64,000 nucleotides of DNA from the NCBI GenBank assembly GCA_039821145.1, contig JBCBOS010000002.1, forward strand, positions 248,001-312,000, read 5' to 3'. This stretch comes from JBCCSZ01 sp039821145 (lineage in GTDB: Bacteria > Bacteroidota > Bacteroidia > Chitinophagales > Saprospiraceae). Below are positions 26,663 to 35,207 of the stretch, in pieces; position 1 is the stretch's first letter, and each line of letters opens with the position of its first letter. Position numbers and translations under genes: made by a program. The notes under the pieces were generated by a model that made no database searches, was not told the origin of the DNA, and saw only the letters and a program-made list of their open reading frames with translations.

Positions 26663-27115
26663 TTATTCTTTGTTTTTGGAATCGATGAAAATGGTCACCG
26701 GGCCGTCGTTCAATAGGCCAACTTTCATATCGGCACCAAACACTCCTGTCTGTACGGGGCGGGCAGCAGTTTGGGTCAGTTGCTGGACAAAGCCCTCGTA
26801 CAATGGAATGGCCGTTTCAGGACGCGCCGCACGAATGTAGGAAGGTCGGTTGCCTTTTTTGGTACTGGCATGCAGGGTAAACTGACTGACCACCAACAAT
26901 TCGCCATTGATGTCCTGGACCGAGCGATTCATCACGCCATTGTCATCATTAAAAATGCGGAGGTTGGTAATTTTGTTGCAGAGCCATTGTATGTCACCTA
27001 CATCGTCGGCATCCTCAATCCCCAGCAACACCAACAAACCCAGCTCGATGGCTGAATGGCGTTCTCCGTCGATGGTCACCGATGCTTGTTTCACTCTTTG
27101 AATCAATGCGCGCAT
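26663..27115 (-). CDS. dtd: D-aminoacyl-tRNA deacylase
   Basis: The start at 27115 (MRALIQRVKQASV) gives 150 residues, the standard Dtd length. Active-site motifs SQFTLHA and LNDGPVTI (variant of NGPVT, which carries the Gly-cisPro-type gatekeeping region of the partner subunit) are both present. The enzyme removes D-amino acids and glycine mischarged on tRNA. It is the first gene of the dtd, MazG-like, amidase operon. The long AT-rich gap upstream would carry its promoter. Confidence 0.94.
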   Translation of the reverse strand: MRALIQRVKQASVTIDGERHSAIELGLLVLLGIEDADDVGDIQWLCNKITNLRIFNDDNGVMNRSVQDINGELLVVSQFTLHASTKKGNRPSYIRAARPETAIPLYEGFVQQLTQTAARPVQTGVFGADMKVGLLNDGPVTIFIDSKNKE

Positions 27116-27196
27116 GTCGTTTTGTTTGAACAGTGGTACAAAATGGCAAAAGTCCATATTTTTACATTTAAGCAGTTTAACCCCTTGCTTGTGCAA

Positions 27197-27839
27197 TCCA
27201 AATTAGCAAAAAAACGTAAAAACGAGTTGATGAGGAGAAATTGGAGCAGATTTCCACAGCTTTGTTCACTTTACACAGTGTTTACAATGAGTTTACACAA
27301 GTGCTCACAGATGGGATTCACCTTTTTCTGTCATTTTTCCACAAACTTATCAACACTGCCCCCCAGCTCCTTGTTTTCTTCAACAGAGGATGTGAGTAAA
27401 ACGGTGGAAAACTAGGTGGAAAACCAACAGAAACTAATAATGTAAAAACATCATATTCAAACAAATCCGATAGATTGGCGATTTTCGTGGATTTCTACAA
27501 CTTTATCTACATCACCAACAGAGTTTTGAAATTCACAAAGACAAAAAATTACCAATAGAATAACTTATCCACTTATTGTGAATAAATCGCTAAATATTTG
27601 ACAATCAATACGATGCAATGTGTAAATCTATGTGCAAAAAGTAGTGAAGAATATTAGTATTGAAAAGACAAAATAATAACGAGCTCTTTTTTCCTCATAT
27701 TAACAGCCCTAATGATGATAAGGGAATTTAAAATTTATTTAAAATCATTATTAATTATTAGTGTTGTTAGTGGAAAAAACATCGCTGGCTTTTCTGCGCT
27801 ATCTTTACTGCTAGTCCTTCGTCTTTCAATCTCTGGATT
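27197..27839. other. AT-rich intergenic region with DnaA-box-like cluster
   Basis: No gene is seen in these 640 bp. Sites close to the DnaA box TTATCCACA are TTATCAACA (27347-27355), TTATCTACA (27503-27511) and TTATCCACT (27565-27573), each one mismatch. Looser TTTCCACA-type sites lie at 27250, 27335 and, inverted, near 27403 and 27416. The right end (about 27640-27770) is very AT-rich and could be an unwinding element. Candidate origin or DnaA-titration site. Gene orientation around it does not favour oriC. Confidence 0.5.
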
Positions 27840-28973
27840 ATGAATGCCAATTCTGCGAATACAAAAATTCAACCCAGCTCTCAACCAGCCTGGTATGCCA
27901 AGCTTCCCTATTGTTCCAATGATGCCATTGGGCGAGTCGTCAAGGTCTGGCTCATCATCGGTCTGGTGATGATCTTCGTGCAAGTTGTCGTGGGTGGGAT
28001 TACCCGTTTGACAGGTTCTGGTCTGTCGATCACAAAATGGGAGATCGTTACCGGTACGCTTCCGCCGCTCAACGAGGCACAGTGGGAGGCCGAGTTCGAG
28101 CTGTACAAAGCCACACCACAGTATCAAAAGATCAATGTGAACAAGGGCATGGACATGGCTGGTTTCAAGTTCATCTACTTTTGGGAGTACATTCATCGCC
28201 TCTGGGCGCGTCTGATGGGTTTTGTCTTTGCATTCCCCTTCCTATACTTCTGGTGGCGTGGAAAGTTCTCCAAAGAGCTGATAAGGCGCCTGGGCATCGT
28301 TTTTTTGCTGGCTTCCCTGGTGGCCTCCTTTGGATGGATCATGGTGGCCAGTGGGTTGGTGGAGCGTCCTTGGGTCAATGCCTACAAACTCACCCTCCAT
28401 TTGTCACTTGCCCTCACTCTGTATTCTTATTTGTTGTGGACAACTTTTCGAGCTTTCATGCCCGCTGATTCAGTTATCCACAATTCTGTGTTGAGAAAGG
28501 GCATAAGTGGTGTTTTGGTCGTCTTAGCCATACAGATATTTCTCGGAGGGATCATGTCTGGTATGAAGGCGGGCGTCTTCTTCCCAACCTGGCCAGATAT
28601 GAACGGAGCATTCGTCCCCTCTGAGCTATTGGACCCTGCCGAATGGAATGTGAATAACTTTGTGGAATACGATGTCAGCTTCTTCACCAACGGCCTGATT
28701 CAGTTCTTGCATCGAGGAACAGCTTACCTCTTGACTATCATGGCATTAGTGTATGCATACAGAGTACTTTTTCGCGAAAAAATTCAGTCTCTGAAGCTTC
28801 CTACACTACTGTTGATAAGTATGTTAGGAATACAAGTTTTGCTCGGCATCATCACTGTGATCAATTGCAAGGGCATCGTCCCGGTAGACCTCGGTGTGTA
28901 CCACCAAGCAGGGGCTTTGTTGCTGTTGACAATCGTGCTGTACAATCGATATTTGCTCCGCAAACCAGCGTAA
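27840..28973 (+). CDS. ctaA: Heme A synthase (COX15/CtaA)
   Basis: The 377-residue protein has eight predicted membrane helices in two four-helix bundles. It has the four heme-ligand histidines in their usual settings: EYIHRLWARLMG, LTLHLSLAL, QFLHRGTAYLL and GVYHQAGALLLL. The N-terminal VVGGITRLTGSGLSITKW is the COX15 signature. It converts heme O to heme A for cytochrome c oxidase in the inner membrane, so the organism respires with an aa3-type oxidase. It is a single gene, not next to other cytochrome-oxidase genes in the window. A perfect TTATCCACA lies inside it at 28474-28482. Confidence 0.95.
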   Translation: MNANSANTKIQPSSQPAWYAKLPYCSNDAIGRVVKVWLIIGLVMIFVQVVVGGITRLTGSGLSITKWEIVTGTLPPLNEAQWEAEFELYKATPQYQKINVNKGMDMAGFKFIYFWEYIHRLWARLMGFVFAFPFLYFWWRGKFSKELIRRLGIVFLLASLVASFGWIMVASGLVERPWVNAYKLTLHLSLALTLYSYLLWTTFRAFMPADSVIHNSVLRKGISGVLVVLAIQIFLGGIMSGMKAGVFFPTWPDMNGAFVPSELLDPAEWNVNNFVEYDVSFFTNGLIQFLHRGTAYLLTIMALVYAYRVLFREKIQSLKLPTLLLISMLGIQVLLGIITVINCKGIVPVDLGVYHQAGALLLLTIVLYNRYLLRKPA

Positions 28974-28999
28974 TCCACATATGTTTATAAGTATGTGGA
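28974..28999. repeat. Inverted repeat directly after the heme A synthase stop
   Basis: TCCACATA (28974-28981) and TATGTGGA (28992-28999) form 8-bp arms with a 10-nt spacer, beginning right after the TAA. It could be a weak terminator or a protein-binding site. The rest of 28974-29286 contains the promoter of the next gene and no coding region I can support. Confidence 0.4.
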
Positions 29000-29222
29000 A
29001 AACTTTGTAACTGGCAGGATTTTTTACCATTTTACTCCATCTTCTTCTCCTTGTGAGCAGACTTTATTGTGGGTCCCAAACAGCTTGGCTTTTGGCTTCC
29101 AAGGCGGTAGTTGCTATGCCAAGTTCTTTTCTGGAATTTAATGGCCAAAAGATAAGTGTGAAACGCATGTTAGCTCGTACATTTGCGTTCAATTTGATGT
29201 GCAAGAAGGGCAATGTCTCTAA

Positions 29223-29254
29223 TTGGACTAAAGGCAGAATTGTTTTACCTTTGT
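29223..29254 (+). promoter_or_regulatory. Bacteroidota promoter of the alpha/beta hydrolase gene
   Basis: TTGG at 29223-29226 and TACCTTTGT at 29246-29254, with 19 bp between them, match the -33 TTG and -7 TAnnTTTG consensus. The start codon at 29287 leaves an untranslated leader of about 27 nt. Confidence 0.65.
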
Positions 29255-29286
29255 AAAAATACAATCAAGACACTATATCTAACTAG

Positions 29287-30054
29287 ATGGACCAGGAAAT
29301 AAAGGAAGAAGGCAAATTCAAATACATAGAAACTGGAGGAGACGGAGAACCATTGTTGTTGCTGCACGGGCTATTTGGAGCGCTGAGCAATTTTTCGGGC
29401 ATTATCTCGCACTTTGGCGAGCAGTACAATGTCGTCGTGCCGATCCTACCGATCTTTGATTTACCCATTGTCAATGTTTCTGTTTCGGGCATGGTGGATT
29501 ACGTCTGTGAATTTGTCGATCACAAGCAATTCGATGCTGTCAATGTCTTGGGAAATTCCCTGGGCGGGCACATTAGTTTGTTGTTTGCCTTGGCACGACC
29601 TGAAAAGATTCACACCATCATCCTTACCGGAAGTTCTGGCCTTTTTGAAAACTCTTTGGGATCCACCTTTCCCAAGCGTGGGGATTATGATTTCATCAAA
29701 AAGAAAACGCAGGACATTTTCTACAATCCTGACGTTGCCACCAAGGATTTGGTAGACGAAGTGTACAACATCATCAATGATCGCAACAAAGCCATCCGGG
29801 TCATTGCAACTGCCAAATCTGCCATCCGCCACAACCTCGGCGATAAGCTCCATCAAATCAAAGTACCAACCTTATTGGCCTGGGGCAAGCAGGACAATGT
29901 GACGCCTGCTTTTGTGGGAGAAAAATTCAACGAGCTGATTGAAAATTCAGAATTGGTTCTCTTTGATGAATGTGGCCACGCTCCCATGATGGAGCTTCCC
30001 GATCAATTCAATGAAGTTCTTGGAAAATTTCTTGCTCAGCATTGCAAGAAGTAA
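29287..30054 (+). CDS. Alpha/beta-fold hydrolase
   Basis: The 255-residue protein has the complete serine-hydrolase triad: S91 in the nucleophile elbow GNSLGG, D203 in WGKQDNVTP and H231 in ECGHAPMM. The oxyanion region LLLLHGLFGALSNF is near the N-terminus and there is no signal peptide, so it acts in the cytosol. It resembles the MhpC/BioH-like group. Substrate specificity cannot be read from sequence. It is monocistronic, with its own promoter and a stem-loop behind it. Confidence 0.88.
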   Translation: MDQEIKEEGKFKYIETGGDGEPLLLLHGLFGALSNFSGIISHFGEQYNVVVPILPIFDLPIVNVSVSGMVDYVCEFVDHKQFDAVNVLGNSLGGHISLLFALARPEKIHTIILTGSSGLFENSLGSTFPKRGDYDFIKKKTQDIFYNPDVATKDLVDEVYNIINDRNKAIRVIATAKSAIRHNLGDKLHQIKVPTLLAWGKQDNVTPAFVGEKFNELIENSELVLFDECGHAPMMELPDQFNEVLGKFLAQHCKK

Positions 30055-30109
30055 GCAATCCAATTGAGCGACCTTTGTATTGCCCCCAGGCTGTCCAATT
30101 GAATTGCTT
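30053..30109. terminator. Bidirectional stem-loop between convergent genes
   Basis: AAGCAATCCAATTG (30053-30066) pairs with CAATTGAATTGCTT (30096-30109) over 14 bp with one mismatch, across a 29-nt loop. TTGTTCTTTCTTT follows. It starts at the stop codon of the hydrolase gene and faces the M1 peptidase gene end at 30126, so it could serve both. Confidence 0.5.
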
Positions 30110-30125
30110 GTTGTTCTTTCTTTCC

Positions 30126-32462
30126 TTAGTTGGTTCCTTCCATTGCCTTTGCCCTTTTCGCTCTCTGCATGGGATTCTCCCCTCTTTGCCTTTGCTTGAA
30201 CAGTTCAAAGCGATTCTGCTCTTGTCGCGGCGGATAGTAGTTGTTGCTGCGGTCCACATCTGCGGTTTCCAAGTAAGGATCCAGGATGATTTGTTGGATT
30301 TCTTTTTCTGTGACAAACACCTTGCTGACCTTGTGTTGCTCCAGGCGCCAAATTTCTGCGGGGATGCGGTGAATCTCCTGGCTGCCATCTACAAAGTCAA
30401 ATTGCAGGATGATGGGCATGAGCATGCCACCCATGCTTTCGAATGTCAACTCGTAAAAGTTGTATCCCTTGTCCATGAAGCTGCGTTCTTTTTCGGATAG
30501 ATTATTATAATATTTTTTAAATCTATCTTGATCTAAGATGGTCACATTCAAAGGGTCGTAGTCGGTATAAAAATCTCTCAGGCTTGGATCGATTTCGTCT
30601 TGTGTCTTTTCGATCTCCTTGGCATTTCGAATGCTGGAAATGCCAGTTGGCACCTCGTCGCGCTTTCCTTTGAGAAATGCTGATTCTTTGTCTGGGTTTT
30701 TGGTATTCAGTCGCATCCACTGTACGTCCTGCAATGCGATGTCTACGTGGTCGGTTGTGTAAAACCACCCTCTCCAGAACCAATCCAAGTCAACGCCTGA
30801 GGCATCTTCCATGGTGCGGAAAAAGTCAGCAGGAGATGGGTGTTTAAACATCCATCTACGAGAATACTCTTTGAAAGCAAAATCGAAAAGCTCTCTGCCG
30901 ATGATGGTTTCTCGCAAGATGTTGAGACCAGTTGCTGGTTTGCCATAGGCATTGTTGCCGAACTGATAGATGGATTCGGAATTGGTCATGATGGGACTGA
31001 TGCGGGCTTTGTCCCCTTTCATGTAATTGACAATTTTGTGTGCGTCTCCTCTGCGAGACGGATAGTCTCTTTCCCATTGCTGTTCTGTGAGGAATTGGAC
31101 AAATGTATTGAGGCCTTCGTCCATCCAGGTCCATTGGCGCTCGTCTGAGTTGACGATCATGGGGAAGTAGTTGTGTCCAACTTCGTGGATGATCACACTG
31201 ATGAGTCCGTATTTGGTGCGCTTGGTGTAGGTGCCATCCGCTTCGGGGCGGCCACCGTTGAAACAAATCATTGGGTATTCCATGCCAATGCGATCGGTGT
31301 GAATGGACCAGGCGACTGGGTAGGGATAGTCAAAAGTATAGTGAGAGAACCATTTGAGGGTGTGCGCGACAGACTTGGTAGAGTAGCGTTCCCACAGGGG
31401 ATTGCCTTCCTTGGGGAACATGGACATGGCCATGACAACGCTTCCATCGCTTTGTTCTACGCCCATTGCATCCCACATGAATTTGCGAGATGATGCAAAG
31501 GCAAAGTCTCTTACATTTTTGGCGACAAACTTCCAGGTCTTTTCCTTACTAGATCGACTCTTCTCGTTTTTCAGTGCCTCGTCTGCTGTGACGATGAAGA
31601 CAGGTTGCTTTCTTTCTTTCCGGGCATTTTCCAATCGCTGGCGCTGTGTTTTATTCAGAATGCTCTTGGCATTTTCCAGCGTTCCCGTGGCAGCCACCAT
31701 GTGATCAGCTGGTACAGTGATGTCTACTTCGTAATCGCCAAAGGTAAGTGTAAACTCCCCTCTTCCCAGGAACTGTTTGTTTTGCCAGCCGACGATGTCA
31801 TCGTATACACACATGCGTGGGAAGAATTGAGCGATGGTGTAGAGATAGTTGTCGTCATCAGCAAAGTATTCAAAACCAGATCGTCCACCAATTTCTTTTC
31901 GGTTGTTGATGTTGTACCACCACTTGACTTCAAAGCTGAAAGAGCTGCCAGGAGCCAAAACCTGTGGCAGGTCTACTCTCATCATGGTTTTGACGATGGT
32001 ATGAGGCAGGACTTTGCCATTGGCATCTTTGACGTGCTCAATTTTGAATCCTCCTTCAAAGTCGTGAAACAATCCTTCCAATTGCCTCACACCTACTCTA
32101 TCTTCTAGGCGGTCTATCTGTGTTTTATAGGTATCAGAATCTTTGGCTCGCCGGTTTTGGTCCAGTTGCAGCCATAGATAGCTCAGTGGATCAGGAGAAT
32201 TATTGTGATAGGTAATGGTCTCGGTTCCATAGATTTGTTGTTTGGCATCATCGAGGCGGATGCTCATCTTGTAATCCGCTTTTTGTTGCCAGTAGGCATG
32301 ACCTGGGGCACCAGCTGCATTTCTATATACATTTGGTGTGGGAAGCTCCTGCCCTAGTTGTCGGAACTTATTTTGATTGGTATTGTCTTGAGCTTGTGCT
32401 GTTCCAGTTACCAGCGACAAGATCACAAGGACAATGATGAATGGATTGGCGAATTTCCTCAT
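30126..32462 (-). CDS. M1-family zinc aminopeptidase, exported
   Basis: A signal peptide (FANPFIIVLVILSLVTGTAQA) opens a 778-residue protein. The gluzincin motif HEVGH is at residues 426-430 and E449 follows 18 residues later in WMDEGLNTF. The substrate-binding GxMEN of classical aminopeptidase N is replaced by GMEYPMICF, as in many Bacteroidota M1 peptidases. An N-terminal beta-sandwich precedes the catalytic domain, and a C-terminal segment rich in Arg/Glu ends the protein. It probably trims peptides in the periplasm or at the surface. No T9SS domain is seen. Confidence 0.92.
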   Translation of the reverse strand: MRKFANPFIIVLVILSLVTGTAQAQDNTNQNKFRQLGQELPTPNVYRNAAGAPGHAYWQQKADYKMSIRLDDAKQQIYGTETITYHNNSPDPLSYLWLQLDQNRRAKDSDTYKTQIDRLEDRVGVRQLEGLFHDFEGGFKIEHVKDANGKVLPHTIVKTMMRVDLPQVLAPGSSFSFEVKWWYNINNRKEIGGRSGFEYFADDDNYLYTIAQFFPRMCVYDDIVGWQNKQFLGRGEFTLTFGDYEVDITVPADHMVAATGTLENAKSILNKTQRQRLENARKERKQPVFIVTADEALKNEKSRSSKEKTWKFVAKNVRDFAFASSRKFMWDAMGVEQSDGSVVMAMSMFPKEGNPLWERYSTKSVAHTLKWFSHYTFDYPYPVAWSIHTDRIGMEYPMICFNGGRPEADGTYTKRTKYGLISVIIHEVGHNYFPMIVNSDERQWTWMDEGLNTFVQFLTEQQWERDYPSRRGDAHKIVNYMKGDKARISPIMTNSESIYQFGNNAYGKPATGLNILRETIIGRELFDFAFKEYSRRWMFKHPSPADFFRTMEDASGVDLDWFWRGWFYTTDHVDIALQDVQWMRLNTKNPDKESAFLKGKRDEVPTGISSIRNAKEIEKTQDEIDPSLRDFYTDYDPLNVTILDQDRFKKYYNNLSEKERSFMDKGYNFYELTFESMGGMLMPIILQFDFVDGSQEIHRIPAEIWRLEQHKVSKVFVTEKEIQQIILDPYLETADVDRSNNYYPPRQEQNRFELFKQRQRGENPMQRAKRAKAMEGTN

Positions 32463-32529
32463 GGATCGGTGATTTGTAATTTGACAGAGCGTTTATTTTC
32501 ACAGTAAGTAAACCACAAAATTGCTGAGA

Positions 32530-32545
32530 TGTTCCACGTGGAACA
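32530..32545. promoter_or_regulatory. parS-like ParB-binding palindrome 1
   Basis: TGTTCCACGTGGAACA is a perfect 16-bp palindrome. It fits the bacterial parS consensus TGTTNCACGTGAAACA at every fixed base except the one symmetric to N. It lies in the 360-bp gap 32463-32822, in which no gene is seen. Confidence 0.85.
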
Positions 32546-32737
32546 CAATGATGGGATCAGTTGTCAATGGAAAGAAACCAAATCAGCAAAGATGCAGGAA
32601 ATACACTGCGCTCTCAATGTGAAAATTGTTTCTGAAAAGAGATTTGTTCTAACTTGATCACAAATGTACAGACCTGGGCGAGAAAATGAAATTATAATTT
32701 AGATCAGATGCAGACAAAGTAGGGATTAAGGGAGAAA

Positions 32738-32753
32738 TGTTCCACGTGGAACA
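32738..32753. promoter_or_regulatory. parS-like ParB-binding palindrome 2
   Basis: A second, identical TGTTCCACGTGGAACA lies 208 bp from the first. Here the palindrome extends to 18 bp (flanking A and T). Two perfect copies of a 16-bp sequence in one gap are not expected by chance. Confidence 0.87.
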
Positions 32754-32822
32754 TCCGGAGGCATCGATGAGGAGAGGCAAAAGGAAAAGAGATACAGCAA
32801 CCAAAGAGGAATACTTCGTCAT

Positions 32823-34124
32823 TTACCCCTCTGCCAAAAGCCATTGTTTGAAGGAAGAAAAATCAGTAGACATATCTATCGCTACTTTTTCTTGCTCTGC
32901 CAAGGCGGCCAAACGTTCTGGAATGGAGATTTTTTGACCCAGAATGTCTTCCACATCCTCGATGAACTTGGAAGGATGGGCCGTTTCGAGTACAATTCCT
33001 TGAACGGGAGAATACTGGCGGCGATATTCTTCCAAAGCAAGATAACCCACAGCGCCATGTGGATCAATGACATAGTCGTACTTCTCGTGTACTTCTTTAA
33101 CGGCAGCACGGGTTTGGGCATCGTCAAAGCTGTAGCCATGAATGTTTTTGGTCATCATGTTCCACATGGAACCATACAAATCCAGCATTCTGGCAAAATT
33201 GGATGGATTTCCCACGTCCATGGCATTGGAAATGGTCCGTACAGAAGGTTTGGGACTGTAATCACCAGTTTGCAAATAGGAAGGAACCACATCGTTGACA
33301 TTGGTGGCAGCTACAAAGGCGTGAACGGGCAATCCCATACGCTGGGCCAACAATCCCGCCGTCAAATTGCCAAAATTGCCACTGGGAATGGAAAAAACCA
33401 CTGGAAGAGAGCTTTTGGGCAATTGTTTGTAGGCTTCAAAGTAATAGAAGGACTGTGGAATGAGGCGGGCGATGTTGATGGAATTGGCAGATGTGAGCCG
33501 AAGATTCGACTGTAGGTCCTCATCCAAAAAGGCTTTCTTGACCAAAGCTTGGCAGTCATCAAAGGTGCCATCAACTTCCAAGGCAGTAATGTTGTGTCCC
33601 AAGGTCGTCAACTGCTTCTCTTGCAATGGACTTACTTTGCCACTCGGATACAATATGATTACGCGAATACCTGGCGTTTTGTAAAATCCTGCTGCCACTG
33701 CCCCACCTGTGTCTCCTGATGTCGCCACCAAAATTACCAATTCCTTGTCCATGCCGCGATTGAAGTAGCTCATCAGACGAGCCATAAAGCGTGCGCCAAA
33801 ATCTTTGAACGCCAAGGAAGGCCCATGGAAAAGCTCCAATACATGAGTGTCCTCGTTCAAACCCACTAAGGGAGCAGGAAAATTGATGGCTTCTGAGGTG
33901 ATTTGCAACAAATCTGCATCTGGAATATTACCCTGTAGAAGCGTTCGACTCACTTCAAATGCAATTTGCTCAAAACTCATACCGGAAAGCTCCTCAAAGA
34001 AATGATTGGGCAAAGCAGGAATCTCCTTTGGCATGTACAAACCATTGTCTTTGGGAAGCGCCTGCAAGACCGCTTTTTTCAGATCGACAAACGCATTTGG
34101 ACTCTTGGTACTGTACAACTGCAT
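32823..34124 (-). CDS. thrC: Threonine synthase
   Basis: The 433-residue PLP enzyme converts O-phosphohomoserine to threonine. FHGPSLAFKDFGARFM carries the PLP-binding lysine, LVATSGDTGGAVAAG the phosphate loop, and SGNFGNLTAGLLAQ a second conserved glycine segment. The N-terminal YSTKSPNAFVDLKKAVLQ is typical of the longer E. coli-type ThrC. It is the last gene of the thrA-thrB-thrC series, 48 bp after thrB. A degenerate parS-like sequence lies inside it at 33158-33173. Confidence 0.95.
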   Translation of the reverse strand: MQLYSTKSPNAFVDLKKAVLQALPKDNGLYMPKEIPALPNHFFEELSGMSFEQIAFEVSRTLLQGNIPDADLLQITSEAINFPAPLVGLNEDTHVLELFHGPSLAFKDFGARFMARLMSYFNRGMDKELVILVATSGDTGGAVAAGFYKTPGIRVIILYPSGKVSPLQEKQLTTLGHNITALEVDGTFDDCQALVKKAFLDEDLQSNLRLTSANSINIARLIPQSFYYFEAYKQLPKSSLPVVFSIPSGNFGNLTAGLLAQRMGLPVHAFVAATNVNDVVPSYLQTGDYSPKPSVRTISNAMDVGNPSNFARMLDLYGSMWNMMTKNIHGYSFDDAQTRAAVKEVHEKYDYVIDPHGAVGYLALEEYRRQYSPVQGIVLETAHPSKFIEDVEDILGQKISIPERLAALAEQEKVAIDMSTDFSSFKQWLLAEG

Positions 34125-34172
34125 GGGATGATGGGTTTTTAGGACGTTGTTTGGTAATGAACGAAAAAAGTA

Positions 34173-35105
34173 CTAACACTTGAAGGCACCTTCCTGATTG
34201 ATCAACGAAATGAACAGTTCACATTCTATTTTGGCATCGTGAAATACTTTCGACATGGCCTCACCAGCTTGCTCCGCCTTCAAGCTATTGGCGCTCAAAG
34301 CAAAGATCGACGGACCGGCCCCCGAAATGCTACAGCCCAAGGCTCCTGCCTCCAAGGCTGCTTTTTGAACGTCATAGAAGTGTGGAATCAATGAAGCGCG
34401 CTGCGGCTCTATGATCACATCTTGCAAAGAACGACTGATCAGGTCCATATCTGATTGGTAGAGCCCGACCAAGAGTCCTCCCAAATTTCCACTTTGTTGA
34501 ATGCTCTGCTGCAGACTCACCTGAGACGATAAGACTGCGCGCGCTTCCTTTGTCAAAACCTCCACATGTGGATAGACGACCGTGGCATACAGTCCTTTGG
34601 GCACGGGAATGCGATGAACATCCAGACTTGCGTTGTCACGGATCAATATCATGCCACCGATGAGAGATGGTGCTACATTGTCGGCATGATAGGCACCATC
34701 TGCAATCTGCTCGCCAGCCACCGCAAACGGAAGCAACTCCCGCTTCTGCAAAGGCCTCTTCAGCAATTCATTGATGGCCATGGCTCCCGCTACTGCACTT
34801 GCTGCACTGGAGCCTAAACCACTGCCAAACGGCATTTTCTTGTGAATCTCCAATTCAATTCCACGCTTGCTCTCGCCCAAATGCTCCAACACCTTCATGG
34901 CCGCAAAACCAGCCGTATTCTTCTCCACTTCATAGGGAAGCTTTCCTTTGACACCTGTGATCTTGGTAATGCGCAATCCTGCTTGGTCAGAAAAACGGGC
35001 GATGATCTCGTCTCCAGGCTTTTCCAACGCAAATCCCAAAATGTCATATCCACAAGCGACATTGGCAACAGAGGCTGGGGCAAACACTTTTATTCCAGCT
35101 TTCAT
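34173..35105 (-). CDS. thrB: Homoserine kinase
   Basis: The 310-residue GHMP-family kinase phosphorylates homoserine. The ATP-binding motif MPFGSGLGSSAASAVAGAM lies near residues 90-108. The N-terminus KVFAPASVANVACGYDILGF is the family's conserved opening, and the C-terminal ISGAGPSIFALS is the third GHMP motif. It lies between thrA (102 bp gap) and thrC (48 bp gap), all leftward, forming the threonine branch. Confidence 0.95.
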   Translation of the reverse strand: MKAGIKVFAPASVANVACGYDILGFALEKPGDEIIARFSDQAGLRITKITGVKGKLPYEVEKNTAGFAAMKVLEHLGESKRGIELEIHKKMPFGSGLGSSAASAVAGAMAINELLKRPLQKRELLPFAVAGEQIADGAYHADNVAPSLIGGMILIRDNASLDVHRIPVPKGLYATVVYPHVEVLTKEARAVLSSQVSLQQSIQQSGNLGGLLVGLYQSDMDLISRSLQDVIIEPQRASLIPHFYDVQKAALEAGALGCSISGAGPSIFALSANSLKAEQAGEAMSKVFHDAKIECELFISLINQEGAFKC

Positions 35106-35207
35106 TAGGGTATTTTATTTAAAGACAGGCCCAAGAAATGCAATGAATTTGAGCACAAATGTCTTGTAAAGTATTTTAAAACAGTTGATTATATATTTCA
35201 CTATAAT

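Noticed and set aside
29053..29256. 67-codon open frame before the alpha/beta hydrolase
   Set aside because: It runs through the clear promoter at 29223-29254 and has no coding character.
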